From Circinella minor (lineage: Eukaryota > Mucoromycota > Mucoromycetes > Mucorales > Lichtheimiaceae), in the NCBI GenBank assembly GCA_016758965.1, contig JAEPRB010000083.1, positions 87,187 through 151,186 on the forward strand: a stretch of 64,000 bases of DNA, written 5' to 3'. Under the pieces are notes generated by a model. It was not told the DNA's origin, made no database searches, and worked only from the letters and a program-made list of their open reading frames with translations. Below are positions 1-12,676 of the stretch, in pieces (within the stretch, counting starts at the first letter, position 1; the number at the start of each line of letters is the position of its first letter). The position numbers and the translations under genes are program-made.

Positions 1-241
1 ATATTTTTATAAGTCAAGTGTATGTGTATGTCTAATGTGTTAAATAAGAATAAAACATGTTATATTTTTTTCTTTCTAAAGTTATGCGTGCGAATAAATA
101 TATGTGCTAATAGTGAGTTTGAGAGTGTCAGATAAAGAGAAAAATAATGGTAAAAAAATATGAAAAACAAAATGCGTGTATAATAAATATGTGTGTGTAT
201 GTGGCGGATTAATATAATGTTAATAAAGAAATAAAAATGTT

Positions 242-2861
242 TTAATAAGGTTGATGAACCAAAGGAACATAATCAGGAATAAACATGGATCCACGAACAA
301 CATCAGCCAATAATTCTCCAGGCTTCAATTTGGCAGTAGCAACACCTTCATCATAAGCAACTTCACAGACACGGGTACCAACAGCCAAAGCAACATTACG
401 CAAATCTTGAACACCAGGGAACAAGATGCCTTCCTTGAGTTGACTACGAGAAGCCAAACTGGCAATTACACGAGCAGTCTCCAAAAACATATTTGGAGTC
501 ACACGGGAAGCACGCGATACAGTGACACCCAAACCAAGGCCAGGGAAACTGTAAGAGTTATTACACTGATTTGTACGGCCATAGCGACCTTCACCAAGAT
601 CGACATCCTTGAAGGGACTGCCAGAAGCAAAAATGGCTCGACCGTCAGTCCACTTGAAAGCTTGTTCTGCAGAACATTCAGCATGGGTGTCGGGGTTGCT
701 GAGTGGGAAGACAACGGGGCGCTCATGATGTTGTGCCATGGTACGGATTGCCTTTTCGGTAAAGACACCGGGGACGCCAGTAAGGCCTAGAATGACACTC
801 GGTTTGACCCGTTCAACGACTTGATCCAAAGGTAAACAATCAGGCATATCTTGTTTGGCATAACATGATTGACGTTCATCCAATTCATTCATACGTTTAC
901 CTTTAGGTTGAGCATCATCCACAATTTCATTGTTACCAAGCAAACCATGGTGATCCACCATCCAAATACGTTTGTAGGCTTCTTCGCGAGTTCGGACACG
1001 ACCTTGAGCAACCATACAATCAATAATACCTTCACAGACACCAACACCTGCTGAACCAGAACCAACACATACAATACGTTCCTCAGATAAATCATCTTGT
1101 TGGAGTCCCCGTGCCTTCAAGGATGCAAGGATACCAGCAAGGGTAATAGCTGATGTGGATTGAATGTCATCGTTGAAACAAGTAATCCTATTTTGATCTA
1201 CAATACATATATGTAATTACGTTCAGCATACACATAATAAATTAAATGAGTTGTTTGTATTACTTACACTTTTTCAATAAATTGTAGGCATGGGGGTATT
1301 TAAAATCTTCAAATTGGATAAGAGCGTCTATAAAAGCAATAATTTAATGCATTACAAAATGTGTTAATGTTTATCTTTTCATTGTTTTCCTTTCTTGGAG
1401 AGCTTCAAAAAATAATGTTTATACATACTTGGCCATCGAGAAGTAACAGCTGTAACCCATTCATCAACCAATGAATAATACTCTTCACCATCTAAACGAG
1501 GATGATCCATACCAAGGTATAAAGGATCATTTAAAAGACTCTCATTGTTGGTACCAACATCCAAAACAACAGGAAGGACGGCGCGTGGACGAATACCACC
1601 CGCAGCAACGTACTATATATAAATTGTAATTTGTCAAAAATTAATAATCTTACCGCGGAACATCCCGAAATCGTTTATATTTTTGTAGACTTACCAAGCT
1701 CAACTTTCCGATGGGAATCTACGAAAAAAATAAAGTTACGTATTAAAAAGGATGAGAAAAAGAGAAAAGAATGATTAAAAAGTAACAATTATATTATGAA
1801 ATATAAATAAAAATTACTGCTACTATTTTTTACCTGCATGCCTATTCATCACGATAGTTATAGATGTGGAGGATAGAAGTAGTAAAAAGGATCATAATTA
1901 GTATACATATAAAATATAGAGCTATAAAAAGAAAGCGGGTTGTTTACCATTTGCGCCTAGATCACCCTATTTTTGTAATATGATCCGATCATTAGTTTTT
2001 TTTTAAAAAAAATAAAATAAAAAAGTTTCTCAACTGATAGTCATGAATATGAAGGTGTATGTTATAATAAACTTACCAAACCAAGAACACGAGAACCATC
2101 AGTTACGACAATAACATCAACTTCATCGTGAGGCCAATTGTATACCATGGCCGACATAGCACCACGATCTTGTGAAGAGAAATACATACCCCTGGATCGA
2201 CGATAAATACTGTGCGACTTTTGACTTGCCAAACCAACTAAAGTAACATTATTATTAGATGGAAAATAATTGATATTTTTCGGCAGATCGCGGGAAATAA
2301 AAGGGATAAGAAATTATGTGATTTTTTAAAAAGTTATCGGAGGAGAACCCTGTTTAATAATATACTCACCCGTAGGAGTGTAAATAACACCAGATAATTC
2401 TTCCAAATTCTGAATTAATAACTTGTAAAACAGGGTTTCATTACGATCTTGCAATGAGGACAAAAAGATAAACTTATCCAAAGGAGATTCGCAAGCGTCG
2501 AGATTTCGCTTCACACGTAACAATTGCTTATCCATTTCTTGTTGACGTGGAGGTACCAAGCCACGAATAGATAATCTTTCTCGTTCATTAATACTAAAAG
2601 CCGTACCTGTATATAGGTTTCATATATGAGTACCTAGGCAACCAAACTATGAAAACCATAGTAACAAAAAAAAATACCTTTGGATAAAAGTGGGTCATGA
2701 ATAACATTGACTCCTCTTGAATGAGTAACTTGAACAGTCTTATCACGTCGAGGATCTAATGCTTGAATAGCAGCTGGAGCACCATACCATCTACGGCTTG
2801 TGGAAGTACGTAAACAAGATGATATCTTGGTAGAAGAATTTCGACAAGTTGTTGAAAGCAT
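242..2861 (-). CDS. NAD-type malic enzyme, mitochondrial (9 exons)
   Basis: Oxidative decarboxylation of malate to pyruvate. Exons read on the minus strand: 2861-2678, 2606-2370, 2237-2077, 1966-1948, 1841-1834, 1718-1695, 1612-1429, 1327-1268, 1197-242. They join in frame to 610 aa, the usual family length. The N-terminus is rich in Ser, Thr and Arg with few acidic residues, like a mitochondrial presequence (inference). Seen: the Tyr-containing SGVIYTPT motif, GDLGANGM, KLSLYVAAGGI, FNDDIQ, a dinucleotide loop GSGSAGVG, and FASGSPF. Odd points: the normally invariant DDIQGT reads DDIQST, the loop starts GSG instead of GAG, and an 8-nt and a 19-nt micro-exon encode the conserved GDLGANGM region. 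NAD rather than NADP use is inferred from the leader and is not certain. It lies convergent to nothing: the next gene, kexin, is on the same strand. Confidence 0.93.
1834..1966 (-). other. Two micro-exons of the malic enzyme gene (19 nt and 8 nt)
   Basis: Exon 1966-1948 reads GGTGATCTAGGCGCAAATG and exon 1841-1834 reads GCATGCAG. Both are bounded by AG and GT. Joined to the flanking exons they give [17 protein letters not shown], the family motif. Without them the motif would be missing although the frame (27 nt) would survive. Confidence 0.85.
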
Positions 2862-3389
2862 ATTGTTTACTACTTTATTATTGGAAAAAAAAAGAGAGAT
2901 GGAAAGTTGTACAAATAATCAAAGTAGAATAATGGAAGACAGGCCTTATTTATAAAGCAAAGAAAACCAATGTCAGCTATTGCTTGATTTGGCATATGCT
3001 GCACGCAGAACCAGAAAAAGTATACCCGATTAAAGTTTTTTTTAGAAAGCATACCATTATTCTGCTGATATCGGGGAAAAAAAGTGCTCATGCTTTCTTA
3101 TTATTTATACCCCACACTTCCCGATTATTCAAGTATACCCCCGTGTACTTCTATTGTTATTTTATACACGCATATACACGTTTATTTGATTACACATGAT
3201 AAAGATAATCATACTAATACAACGACTTAAATGTGTGATTTGTATATTTAATTAATTATGTAATATTCTTTTTTTTATTTACAAAAAAAAACATATGAAT
3301 GTGTTTGTGAAAGAGAAAGAGTAAGGGAAATAAGATAAAAGAAAGCCATCTGTCTATTTTTTTTTATAATTACGTATTATCATTATAAA
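2862..3389. other. Intergenic region upstream of malic enzyme, downstream of kexin
   Basis: No gene seen. It holds three C-rich boxes within 130 bases (tatacccg, tatacccc, tataccccc) on the plus strand near 3019-3142, which could be promoter elements of the malic enzyme gene. This is suggestion only. Confidence 0.4.
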
Positions 3390-6367
3390 TTACGATGAAA
3401 CATTATTCCTTCTGGATTCTTCTTCTGTTAGTAAAGGCCGTTCATCGCCATCTTCTTCTTGTTCTTCAGAATTTCTCAAAACTTGGAATTCATAACCTGT
3501 TAGACGACCTCCTTCAGGTGCGTTCTCAGTGGATGCTAATACGGGTGATCGCCAGCCTTTTCGTTTTTGAACATACATTCCTCCTGCCAATGTGATAATA
3601 GCGCCACTTCCAACTAATGCATATATAATTGTACTGGTACCACTTCCTGCCTCCCTTCCTTCTTCTTCTTCATCATTGCTTGCTTGTGCAGCAGGTGATA
3701 CTGATCCAGCCGTTTGAGTTTCCTTCAGGTCATCATCGTCATCATTAGAACTTGCAGTAGCTATTGTGGTATCAGATACACTGGGTTTCACTCGTGTAGG
3801 TCGGCCAATCACTGTATCATCACTTTGTGATACTGACGATTCTGCTGCTGATGATGAAGCAGTGGTGGGGATAAGTGTTTCCGAAAGATTTTCAATAGGT
3901 CCAGTTGTTGTTTGGTTTTTTTCTGCTAATGGTGTATAATTTGGTTCACCTGTAAAATTTGGATCCATTTCACCAAATAACGTTAAAGTCCAATTGAAGA
4001 AACTACCGTTGGTTTCAGGATGGCTTACATCATATACTTGTAATATCCATTCACCCACTGGATTCTCTTCCCTATATATGTCACCATATGAGTATGTGGT
4101 TGTTGTTTTTTCGTTGGGTTGCTTAATCCCCTCCCAGATAATAACAACTAAAAAAACTCCCATATTCCATTCTTCCTTACCAATGCTTAACAGTCATGAA
4201 TTTCCAGTCTACAATCCCATCAGAGCTTTTATCAGCAGGGCGCATCGTTGCTAATTCCGAGATCACATTATTAGGGCTCTGCAAATTAATGACAATATCA
4301 CCTCGCCGTTCATGTTCAATGTTCACAGTAGCAGTAATGTGTTCCAAACGCAACAATCCAGCCCCTTTCACCATTTCATCTGTTACTTGAACTTTGCTTT
4401 CCAATGCTTGTTTCTTTTTTTCATCCTTGGAAGAATCAGGAATGGGAATTTTTTCATGTTCGGGATCCACAACAGGTAATTCCAAACGGGTTTGTTTGTT
4501 CACTAATTCAAATGTCTTTGCAGCTTCTACAATAGTATGCGCATCCAATTTACCATAGCCATATTTATGATTATATAATCGACCTGAGGGTAGTTCTTTC
4601 CAATCTTCATCATCGGTACTGATAGGAATAGCTGTTTGGACGCATAAATGTTGCAAATCGCGCCATGTTAATTCGGGACGGACAGACAAAACTAATGCAA
4701 ATACACCAGCTGCAGTAGGCGCAGCGGCTGATGTACCGCCATGATGATCAGAACATACGTTTTTACCAACATTGGTGGTATAAATAAATTGTCCACCACC
4801 ACTAGAATACGTGACGACCATTTGTGCTGAGCAACTTTCGGAATAAGGTGGATGAGCATTATTGTGGTCAATGGCACCTACTGTGATAGTATAAATACTA
4901 TTGGTATACCCGTCGAAATTACAATTGTCGCCAGAAACAGCACCATTACCAGTTGCAAAAACATAGATGGATCCTTTACCATCACGACCATTTTCTATAC
5001 CATTGATAAAAGCATCAGCTAAAATACCATCAGGTGCTTCCATGGTTTCCCCATTATCGGGAGGTCCCCATGAACATGAAAAGATATCATTCTCTTGATA
5101 TTTGTAATTGAGTGCTGATGCTTCATCTGCATCAGTAATTTCGCCAGAAAGGATACGGATACCTAAAAGTGTTATAATGTTTTGTTATAAGTACAAAAAA
5201 ACAAAAGACAAAAGACAAAGTTTAAACCACCTCCTCTTTCCCCCCGAAAAAAAAAAGAATCCATGTTTTTTTATTTATTGCAAAAGTTTATATGTATATC
5301 TTACCTGAAACCCGGGAATTATATGCAATACCAATACCACATATATCATTCTTTTGAGCAGCAATTTGACCAGCACATCTTGTTCCATGTGTATCATCGA
5401 ATAATTTTGGTGTAGGTAAATCTTCATGATCATTAAAATCGTATGAACCTGCAGCATACTATGTTTTCAAATAAATATCCAATCTCTTTTTCTTTTTTGC
5501 CCTTTATATGTGTGTACTACCATTTTTGTTATTAAATATTCCCATCCAATTAATATAATTACTTACAAAGTTTTCCGCAAGATCCTTGCTTTCATAATCC
5601 AAACCATCATCCAAAATTGCAACAATAGTACCATTTCCAGTAATATCTAAATTGTTTTCGTGTCAACATATTATTCGTACACAGATATATATGCATATAA
5701 AAAAAGAAAAGAATAATAATGAAAATCCATGTACCTTGTTTCCATACATCAGTAACATTAATATCATTACCAAAGACTTCTTGGTTTACCTAATATCATA
5801 AAACATCTATTAAATTAATGGGTTCAATATTGAAAGATACACAATAACTTCATGTATATATATATATTATACCAAATGCCATTGTCTTGGAAATCCAGGA
5901 TCCTTAATATCAAGCACACGTTGAGCATCTTCCATAACAGCTTGTCCCTTTGATATTTCTGTAAAAGGTGGTTCTCTAGGTAATGCTGCACGTTTTGTCC
6001 GTTGTCTAGGAACTTGAGGGTCAAGTCTTTGTACACGATCCCAAAGCCGTTGGTTTTCATCTCTTTTATCAAATCGTTTTCGTGCTTGAAATGCTGTTAC
6101 TATTGGATCGGTGTCGTCTCCTTGAGATCGTTTGTTCAAGCTGCTCTTGGGAACACTCATCATGTAATATGTTTTAAGTTCTCCAACCATGCCTTCAAAT
6201 TGACCACCAAGACTGATAGCAACATGTTGTGCTGCTATATGTGTATCATGATCAACTTCAGGAACATGTAGAGTATAATAATGTCGATCAGGTAACCGCT
6301 TTATAATGTTGGTCGCACTAACGACATTAGTTACTATGGCTAACCAAACCCAAAAACATGGCTTCAT
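3390..6367 (-). CDS. KEX2: Kexin, subtilisin-like dibasic processing protease
   Basis: Late-Golgi serine endoprotease cutting after dibasic sites in secreted precursors. Exons 6367-5873, 5789-5735, 5646-5567, 5458-5305, 5162-4181 and 4071-3390 join to 815 aa, nearly identical in length to yeast Kex2. In order: a hydrophobic signal peptide (about 1-18), a prodomain ending at a self-cleavage-type RTKR (123-126), then the S8B catalytic domain. The triad is Asp196 (ILDDGLD), His234 ([10 protein letters not shown]) and Ser406 (GGTSAAAP), with Asn334 (ATGNGA) as oxyanion residue. The triad spacing (38 and 172) matches yeast Kex2. A P domain follows (FMTVKHW...EENPVGEW), then a Ser/Thr/acid-rich stalk, one membrane segment (about 736-756) and a basic then acidic cytosolic tail. 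The last intron (4180-4072) was chosen because it alone restores frame and the P-domain motif. Confidence 0.96.
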
Positions 6368-7752
6368 CTTTTATTTTATTTATGAAATTATAAATAAAAG
6401 GGAAGAAAAAGGAAAGAGAAAGAGGGTATATTAGTGTTTCGTTTTGGAAGAAAAAGAAGAGAAGAAAGGTTACTTTTATTTTTAGTGGCATTAGCTCAAA
6501 GGTCGGTAAGTCAATTATATTCTATACCTTCAAAGCAAATTTTGGATTGGACAAATTTATGTTAATGTGAAACGTTTTTATAATCTCCAAAACTTCACAA
6601 TTTTCCCCTGCTTTCTCATTGATCTACAACTTTTAGCAGCTCATAGTGTATTCAGAAGAGTAACAATACCCTTTATTTTTAGTCGTGCTCTTAAATACAT
6701 ATATATGAATAGAGAACAATGCTTTTCATGTCGCCTTTTGACTGGATTAAAATTAAATACATTATATTTCTTAAAGGAGTCTAGAACACCATATAAGGAA
6801 AAATGGCGATGTGGTCCGTATCATACCAAAAACATACCTATTATGATGAAAATATGGGAAAAGAACTGAGCAAGGGGCTAGGAAGAAAAGAAATGCAAAG
6901 TTAGAAAATAAAAGAGGGAGAAAATAAATAAATGGAAATTTTTATTTGTTTACCTATAAATAATATAAACAAAAATCAATAGAGAACGTTATGCTAAAAT
7001 TTGTTAATTAACGTAATTCTCATCATGTTTCTCATAAATTGTTATTATTAATATGGTGTCATACAGCAAATTCTTGTCACTTAGTATATTACCATATGAC
7101 TGTTGTAATACTCACAGTTTTATTTCTTCTGTGCACCTACAGTAATGTTGTTGATTTTTGACATTACACTTCTTTCTCTACTTATTATATTATAACTAGA
7201 TATATTTTAACAAAAGCTAACATAATATAGAACCTAACAGATGGTATTTTTCTTGATTGTCAATTCTTTTATTGATTATCCAAAAAACAAGACCCGTCAA
7301 GAAAAATAGGATCATGATGATTAAAATACCTTTGTTTCCTTACATTCAACTAAATAGAGTACGAGGTAACGCGACACAAGTATTAAATAGTATTCTACAG
7401 CATGATAAGAATGGTGATGATGGTGGCAGGTACGTATAGAATACTCAAGGAACATATTAAAAGTTATTAACGATACCATTAACAAAATGTATCGACTTCA
7501 TTTTCAGAGAATCTTATAATATTTGGATATTTTAACAACAGTAATTAGAAATGATACAGAACAAAGAAAAAGGACAAGATATGTCTTTTAAATAACAATA
7601 ATTATATAGTTTAGTAGTAAGAAAATTACATACTCATATGCATTCAAATTGTATTATCTTTTACAATATTAGTGGTGTTTATAGCGATGTATTTATTCTA
7701 TATACACGGATTCTACGTACTTGAGTAAATGATTTTATGTACGTAGTAGCTA

Positions 7753-7868
7753 CATTCAACTCCCGTTTTTGCACCTCCCACTTCTGCAAATCTCTCAGTT
7801 ATGCACTGTTTGTTTTTGCAACAAAAAATTAGGAAATCTCGGGTGTGCAAAACCTGGGGGGTTGACTG
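7753..7868. mobile_element. Degenerate pogo/Tigger-type MITE
   Basis: A 116-bp element flanked by TA on each side. The right end reads CAGTCAACCCCCCAGGTTTT inward. The left end begins CATTCAACTCCCGTTTTTGC. Both ends carry the core (T)TTTTGCAC and match the cleaner element at 21036-21211. No coding capacity. CAGT termini and TA target duplications are typical of the Tc1/pogo superfamily. Confidence 0.6.
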
Positions 7869-8414
7869 TATTTGTCAACATCAGTATTATACTTATTACA
7901 ACATGTATGTATAAACATTTGTGTGTTTGTGTGTTTAAGAGTGATAGAAAGAAAAGAGCATCCCAAAAGTATTGGTCTGAATGACCTATACTTTCTAATA
8001 AATTAAAAAAAAGTTACTGTTATTGTTTATATGTGAAGATATTGTTAACTACGTACTAAAAAAGTATAAGGCTTTAATTACACAAAGAGGAAGATTTATT
8101 AAACACAACTTCGCTGTAGCAAATACACATTTTGCGCAGTACTCGGGAATACAGCCTTTTTTCTTTTCTCACAATATGCCTATTTTTAACTTATTCTTTC
8201 CATTTATTATATGAAATATGTGTATACCTATCCAACTAAAAAAAATTTAATATTGATAATTATCATTATGTATACAAGTGATTATCCTTATCTTTTTACT
8301 AAAAAAAAAAAGAAATAATAATAACTTATATAAATAAGAATGAGAATCTTGTTTGAAATAGAAAATTGCATTAACTATATATAACAGCATAAAATAGATA
8401 AATATCTAAAATGA

Positions 8415-8436
8415 GGCGCGGGATTGCGTGACGTCA
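8415..8436 (+). promoter_or_regulatory. GC box and palindromic CRE upstream of SKP1
   Basis: Positions 8415-8423 read GGCGCGGGA (E2F/MBF-like) and 8429-8436 read TGACGTCA, a perfect CRE/ATF-type palindrome. They sit about 125-145 bases before the SKP1 start in an otherwise AT-rich stretch. Function is inferred only. Confidence 0.35.
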
Positions 8437-8558
8437 ATAAATAAATGAACTATAAAATAAAACAGCGCATAACGCGTGATCATCACTGGTTGTCCTTTTC
8501 TTTCTTTCTCTTTTTTTATTCTCACAATTTCCTATATACACTTTATAATATTCAAATC

Positions 8559-9420
8559 ATGTCTGTTAAATTGATTAGTTCTGATAACGAAGACTTTACC
8601 GTTGACAAGGAAGTCGCTGAACGTTCTGTTTTGATCAAGAACATGTTGGAAGGTAAAAACCATTCTTTTCTTTTTTTTTAAAAAAAGAAAAAGACAAAGA
8701 GAAGGGGTTAAATGTGGCAACATGTTTGTCTTTTTTTCTTCTTTTTTTTTTTCGTAGCAACTAGGACTTTTCTTTTCTTCTGTTTTTCTTTAATAATAAC
8801 ACTTATGGTTTCTTTATATATGTAGATGTTGGTGATAGTGATGCTCCTATTCCTCTTCCTAATGTCACTGCCAAGGTCTTGCGTAAGGTAAAATATTAAT
8901 TAAAATAAAGTTTTCTTTTTTCTTTTTATTATTATTATTATTTTTTGATACGAACTATTTTATGTGATATAATATAGGTTATTGAATGGTGTGATCATCA
9001 TCGTAACGACACTGTTACTCAAGATGAACAAGAACGACGCAATACAGATATTGAAGAATGGGATCAAAAATATATGGAAGTTGATCAAGAAACTTTGTTT
9101 GATATCATTTTAGCTGCTAACTATCTTGATATTAAGCCTCTTTTGGATGTTGGTTGTAAAACTGTTGCCAATATGATCAAGGGTAAAAGTGCTGAAGAAA
9201 TCCGACGAACTTTCAACATTACCAACGACTTTACACCCGAAGAAGAAGCCCAAATTAGAAAGGAAAATGTAAGTTTATCTTGTTGAAGGGTTTTTATTGT
9301 CTGAGTGTTACGTGTTACGTGTGGTTTGTTGCTTATTGCTGCGCATTTTGTTTTTTTTATAAATGAAAATGAGACTAAAATAATACTTTAAACAATTAGG
9401 AATGGGCTGAAGATCGATGA
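8559..9420 (+). CDS. SKP1: SKP1, SCF ubiquitin ligase adaptor
   Basis: Small adaptor that links F-box proteins to cullin-1 in SCF E3 ligases; it also has kinetochore roles in yeast. Exons 8559-8652, 8826-8887, 8978-9268 and 9400-9420 join to 155 aa, a normal length for SKP1. The N-terminal BTB/POZ-like fold begins [12 protein letters not shown]. The conserved middle shows [17 protein letters not shown]. The C-terminal F-box-binding helices include [13 protein letters not shown] and [12 protein letters not shown], and the protein ends ENEWAEDR, the family C-terminus. The last exon codes only six residues. The start is fixed by the family N-terminus. A predicted F-box protein lies at 32651-35365 in the same window. 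Confidence 0.97.
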
Positions 9421-10988
9421 ATAACTTGATCCTTTTTTTTTTCTTTTTTACCTGTCACTCTATCTCATTCCCATCTTTCTCTGGCAGGAAAATATTCACA
9501 AACACACACACACACACACACACAACGTATATCAAAAAAAAAAATGCTTTTTTTCTCTCCTCTTTTTTTTTTGTCCTTCTTAACCTTGGTTTAACCCCCG
9601 TTTTCTTTGTACTTTTTTTTTTCAATATGGAAAATAAGGACAACAACAAAAAAAATAAAAATAATAACAAGTTGCTTTCAATACAAAAACAATGAATAAT
9701 TTTTGGTGATATTCTTTTTTTTTCTTTTGAGTTCTTTTTTATATGCGGCTGAATAAAATATACAACCTTGATTTGTCCTACGTTAAGAATTGAATTACGT
9801 ATTTAGTTTATTATAGATATACCTGATATCAATGATGAATTATAAAAGTAGTTTTATTAGATAGTGTGAAATTCTAAACCTTTTTTTTCTTTTTCAACAT
9901 ATAATCAATGTTTATATTATTTAAGGAGCTTTGGATTTTAAGCGTGTGAGTATATATATTGTGTGGGTATATATATATATATATATATAACATAATAAAT
10001 AATGTGATTATTGTTATGTCATAGATCGTAAATTATTTAAAGTTTTAAAAGGATGCTTGAACAACTGTCAAAGTAAGAAGTTTTTTTTTTTTTTTTTTTT
10101 GGGGGGGGGGGGCAAGGTGGGGAGTAAAAAAAAAATGTGTTTTATTGAAGAAAATAAAATGATCGGCATGTCTCTTTCCCTTTAACATAAAAAAAAAGTT
10201 TATCATCAATCATTTTGTACGTACCCTTTAAAAAAAACCCCCTTTGAACCCATTTCAACCCCTTCTCTCTTCCCATCACCCCTTCCTTCCTTTTTAAATT
10301 ATACATATTTATATGTATAATTAACTAATTCTTTTATTTTTCTTCATCAAATTTGACATGTACATAATAATAATAATATATATCAGTAATTCCAAAAATA
10401 GCCTCTTTTATCATCATCTTCTTCTTTCTTTTTCTAGTTCTTTTTACATTTTTATGTATATTACCATAAACTAAGAAGGAGTTTATATTATATTATTATA
10501 ATACGTAATAAAAATTAAATCAATTATTTTATTATGAGCATATAAAAGAAAAATATATGCCACAATTAGGAGATGCAGCGTGAATAATACCAAAAAAAAA
10601 AATGTTGTAAATATGTTTAAAGACAATAAAGTATATATATATAATATACATATGTGTATGTGTGTGTGTGTATATGATAGTAATAAACTATTATGAGGAG
10701 AAAGAAAGAAAGAAAGAAATAAGAAGGGGAAACCATTCGAAAGAAAAGAAGAAAAAAAAAACGATCTGCAATTTTTCATCATATTCTTTTTGCTTGTTTT
10801 GCATGTGTTTTGCTTACCTTTTTTCTTTTCATCGACAAGGAAAATAAAAATATTTCTTACTTCTTTGATACGTATTTTCTTTTTCTTTTTTTCCATTCTA
10901 TCTATCTCTCTCTCTCTCTTTTTTTTTTTATATAAGTTATTATTACTATTTTTTTTCATTCCCTTTAAAAAAAAAGCAAAACTAAAGT
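9421..10988. other. Low-complexity intergenic region
   Basis: Pyrimidine- and A-rich tracts, a CA dinucleotide repeat (about 9500-9524), a TA repeat near 9970-9990 and a T20-G12 homopolymer block at 10081-10112. No gene seen. Long open frames here are products of low complexity. Confidence 0.55.
10081..10112. repeat. T20-G12 homopolymer block
   Basis: Twenty T followed directly by twelve G. A 12-base G run is striking in this AT-rich sequence. It could be a sequencing-slippage point. Confidence 0.85.
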
Positions 10989-12640
10989 ATGTCATGCAAT
11001 TATACTATTTATCATGAACCACGGTTAATATCTGTTTTTGAAACAACTCTTTCAGTACAGAAAGAGATTTTATCGGTAAAATAATAATAATAAAACAAAT
11101 TGACAAACAACAATAATTAAAACTAATACGTAAATATGTTAAACAAAATGCTATATAGGTTTTTAATATTGTCATTCAAACACCTTCTACAATTATCTCA
11201 CTAGTTCGTTATCCATTCGATTTTATTGAATTTCATCAAAAAATACGTACTCATTATCCAAGATCCACTAAAATTCCATTTCCTGCATTATCTACTCCTG
11301 TCATACATAATAATATGAATCGTTTACATAGACCTCGATCTATAAAAAATCTTCTTTCCTTTAGTAAAAAATCAAATGCAGATAAAATTGAAAAATATTT
11401 GCAGCGTTGTTTCGATCATCCTATTGTATCTATTTCTAGTTTATTACGTGATTTCTTAAGTGTGCAACGTGACGAAGATAAATTATTACCATGCCAACAG
11501 CAACAGCAACAGCAACAACAACAACAATCAACATTAGTAACCACGCAACCAATAACAGGAACAGGATCTATTAACACCACCTTATCAAAGACAAGCATTT
11601 CAGAAAAATCATCCTATCAACATCACATTATAGCATCAACACCACCCCCTGTACCTTCTTTAATACAACAAAATGGTCCACCTTCAATTCAAGATTATGA
11701 TTTACTCAAAGTCCTTGGTAAAGGATGTATGGGTAAAGTCATTTTAGTCCGATCCAAAATGAATAAACGATTATATGCTTTAAAAGCGATTCAAAAAGAT
11801 CACGTCATTCAACAAAAAGAAGTAACACATACACAAGCAGAAAGAGATATTTTAGTCAAGTTAAGACAAGAACCTTTTTTGGTACGATTGCAATGTGCTT
11901 TTCAAACACCAGGGCAATTGTTTTTAGTATTGGATTATTATAGTGGAGGGGATATTGCAACTCAAATGTCAAAATTTACTACTTTTTCTGAAGAGCAAAC
12001 ATTATTTTATACAGCTGAAATTGTTCATGGTCTGTCAACTTTGCATAAACACGGAATTATTTACAGGTAAAAATAAAAATAAAACTAAATAGACGTAATT
12101 TGTTCAATTAATAATAATTTTAATTATAACATTCATCTAATTATATCAACTATAATTAGAGATTTGAAACCAGAAAATGTCTTGATTGGTCGTGATGGTC
12201 ATATTGTATTGACTGATTTTGGGTTATCTAAAGTATTTAATGTGGATACAGATATGCCTATTACACGTACATTTTGTGGTACTGCTGAATATTTAGCTCC
12301 AGAAGTACTCATGGATGAGCCTTATACATTTGTCGTAGATTATTGGAGTTTGGGAACACTTCTTTATGAAATGCTCGCTGGTGTGGTAAGCTTATTTTTT
12401 TTATTGGTTTTCTAACCTAGTTTTCATTGCTATCACTATTATTATCAACAACTCATTATTTTTTATAACAACTTACACATATTAGACACCCTTTTGGGCA
12501 GAAACACATGTAGCAATGTACCGTCGTGTATTAGATGATTCATTAGAATTTCCTTCTCACTTTGATATCATTACTTGTGACTTTTTAGCTGGTGTAAGTA
12601 GCTACTTTTTTTCTACATATACATCCCTTCACTCAATGAC

Positions 12641-12676
<36 letters not shown>

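Larger units (their letters stand above)
6368..8558. other. Gene-poor intergenic region between kexin and SKP1
   Basis: Very AT-rich. Open frames near 6567-6869 and 7257-7439 have compositions expected by chance and no recognisable motif. The only structured item is the MITE at 7753-7868. Kexin (minus) and SKP1 (plus) diverge from here, so both promoters must lie inside. Confidence 0.5.

Noticed and set aside
407..1095. Open frames on the plus strand and in other minus frames across the malic enzyme 3' exon
   Set aside because: They overlap a long exon with clear family motifs and are shadows of its codon use.
4072..4163. Kexin reading frame starting at an ATG at 4163 as a separate gene
   Set aside because: The true exon starts at 4071 after a 109-nt intron. 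Upstream sequence in that frame does not fit the P domain, and the splice gives [10 protein letters not shown].
6567..6869. 100-codon plus-strand open frame
   Set aside because: Isolated, AT-driven composition, no motif, no splice partners.
10483..11017. Open frames of 75-170 codons on both strands
   Set aside because: Made of Lys/Phe/Ile low complexity from poly-A/T tracts. The plus-strand one partly overlaps the true first exon of the PX kinase in another frame.
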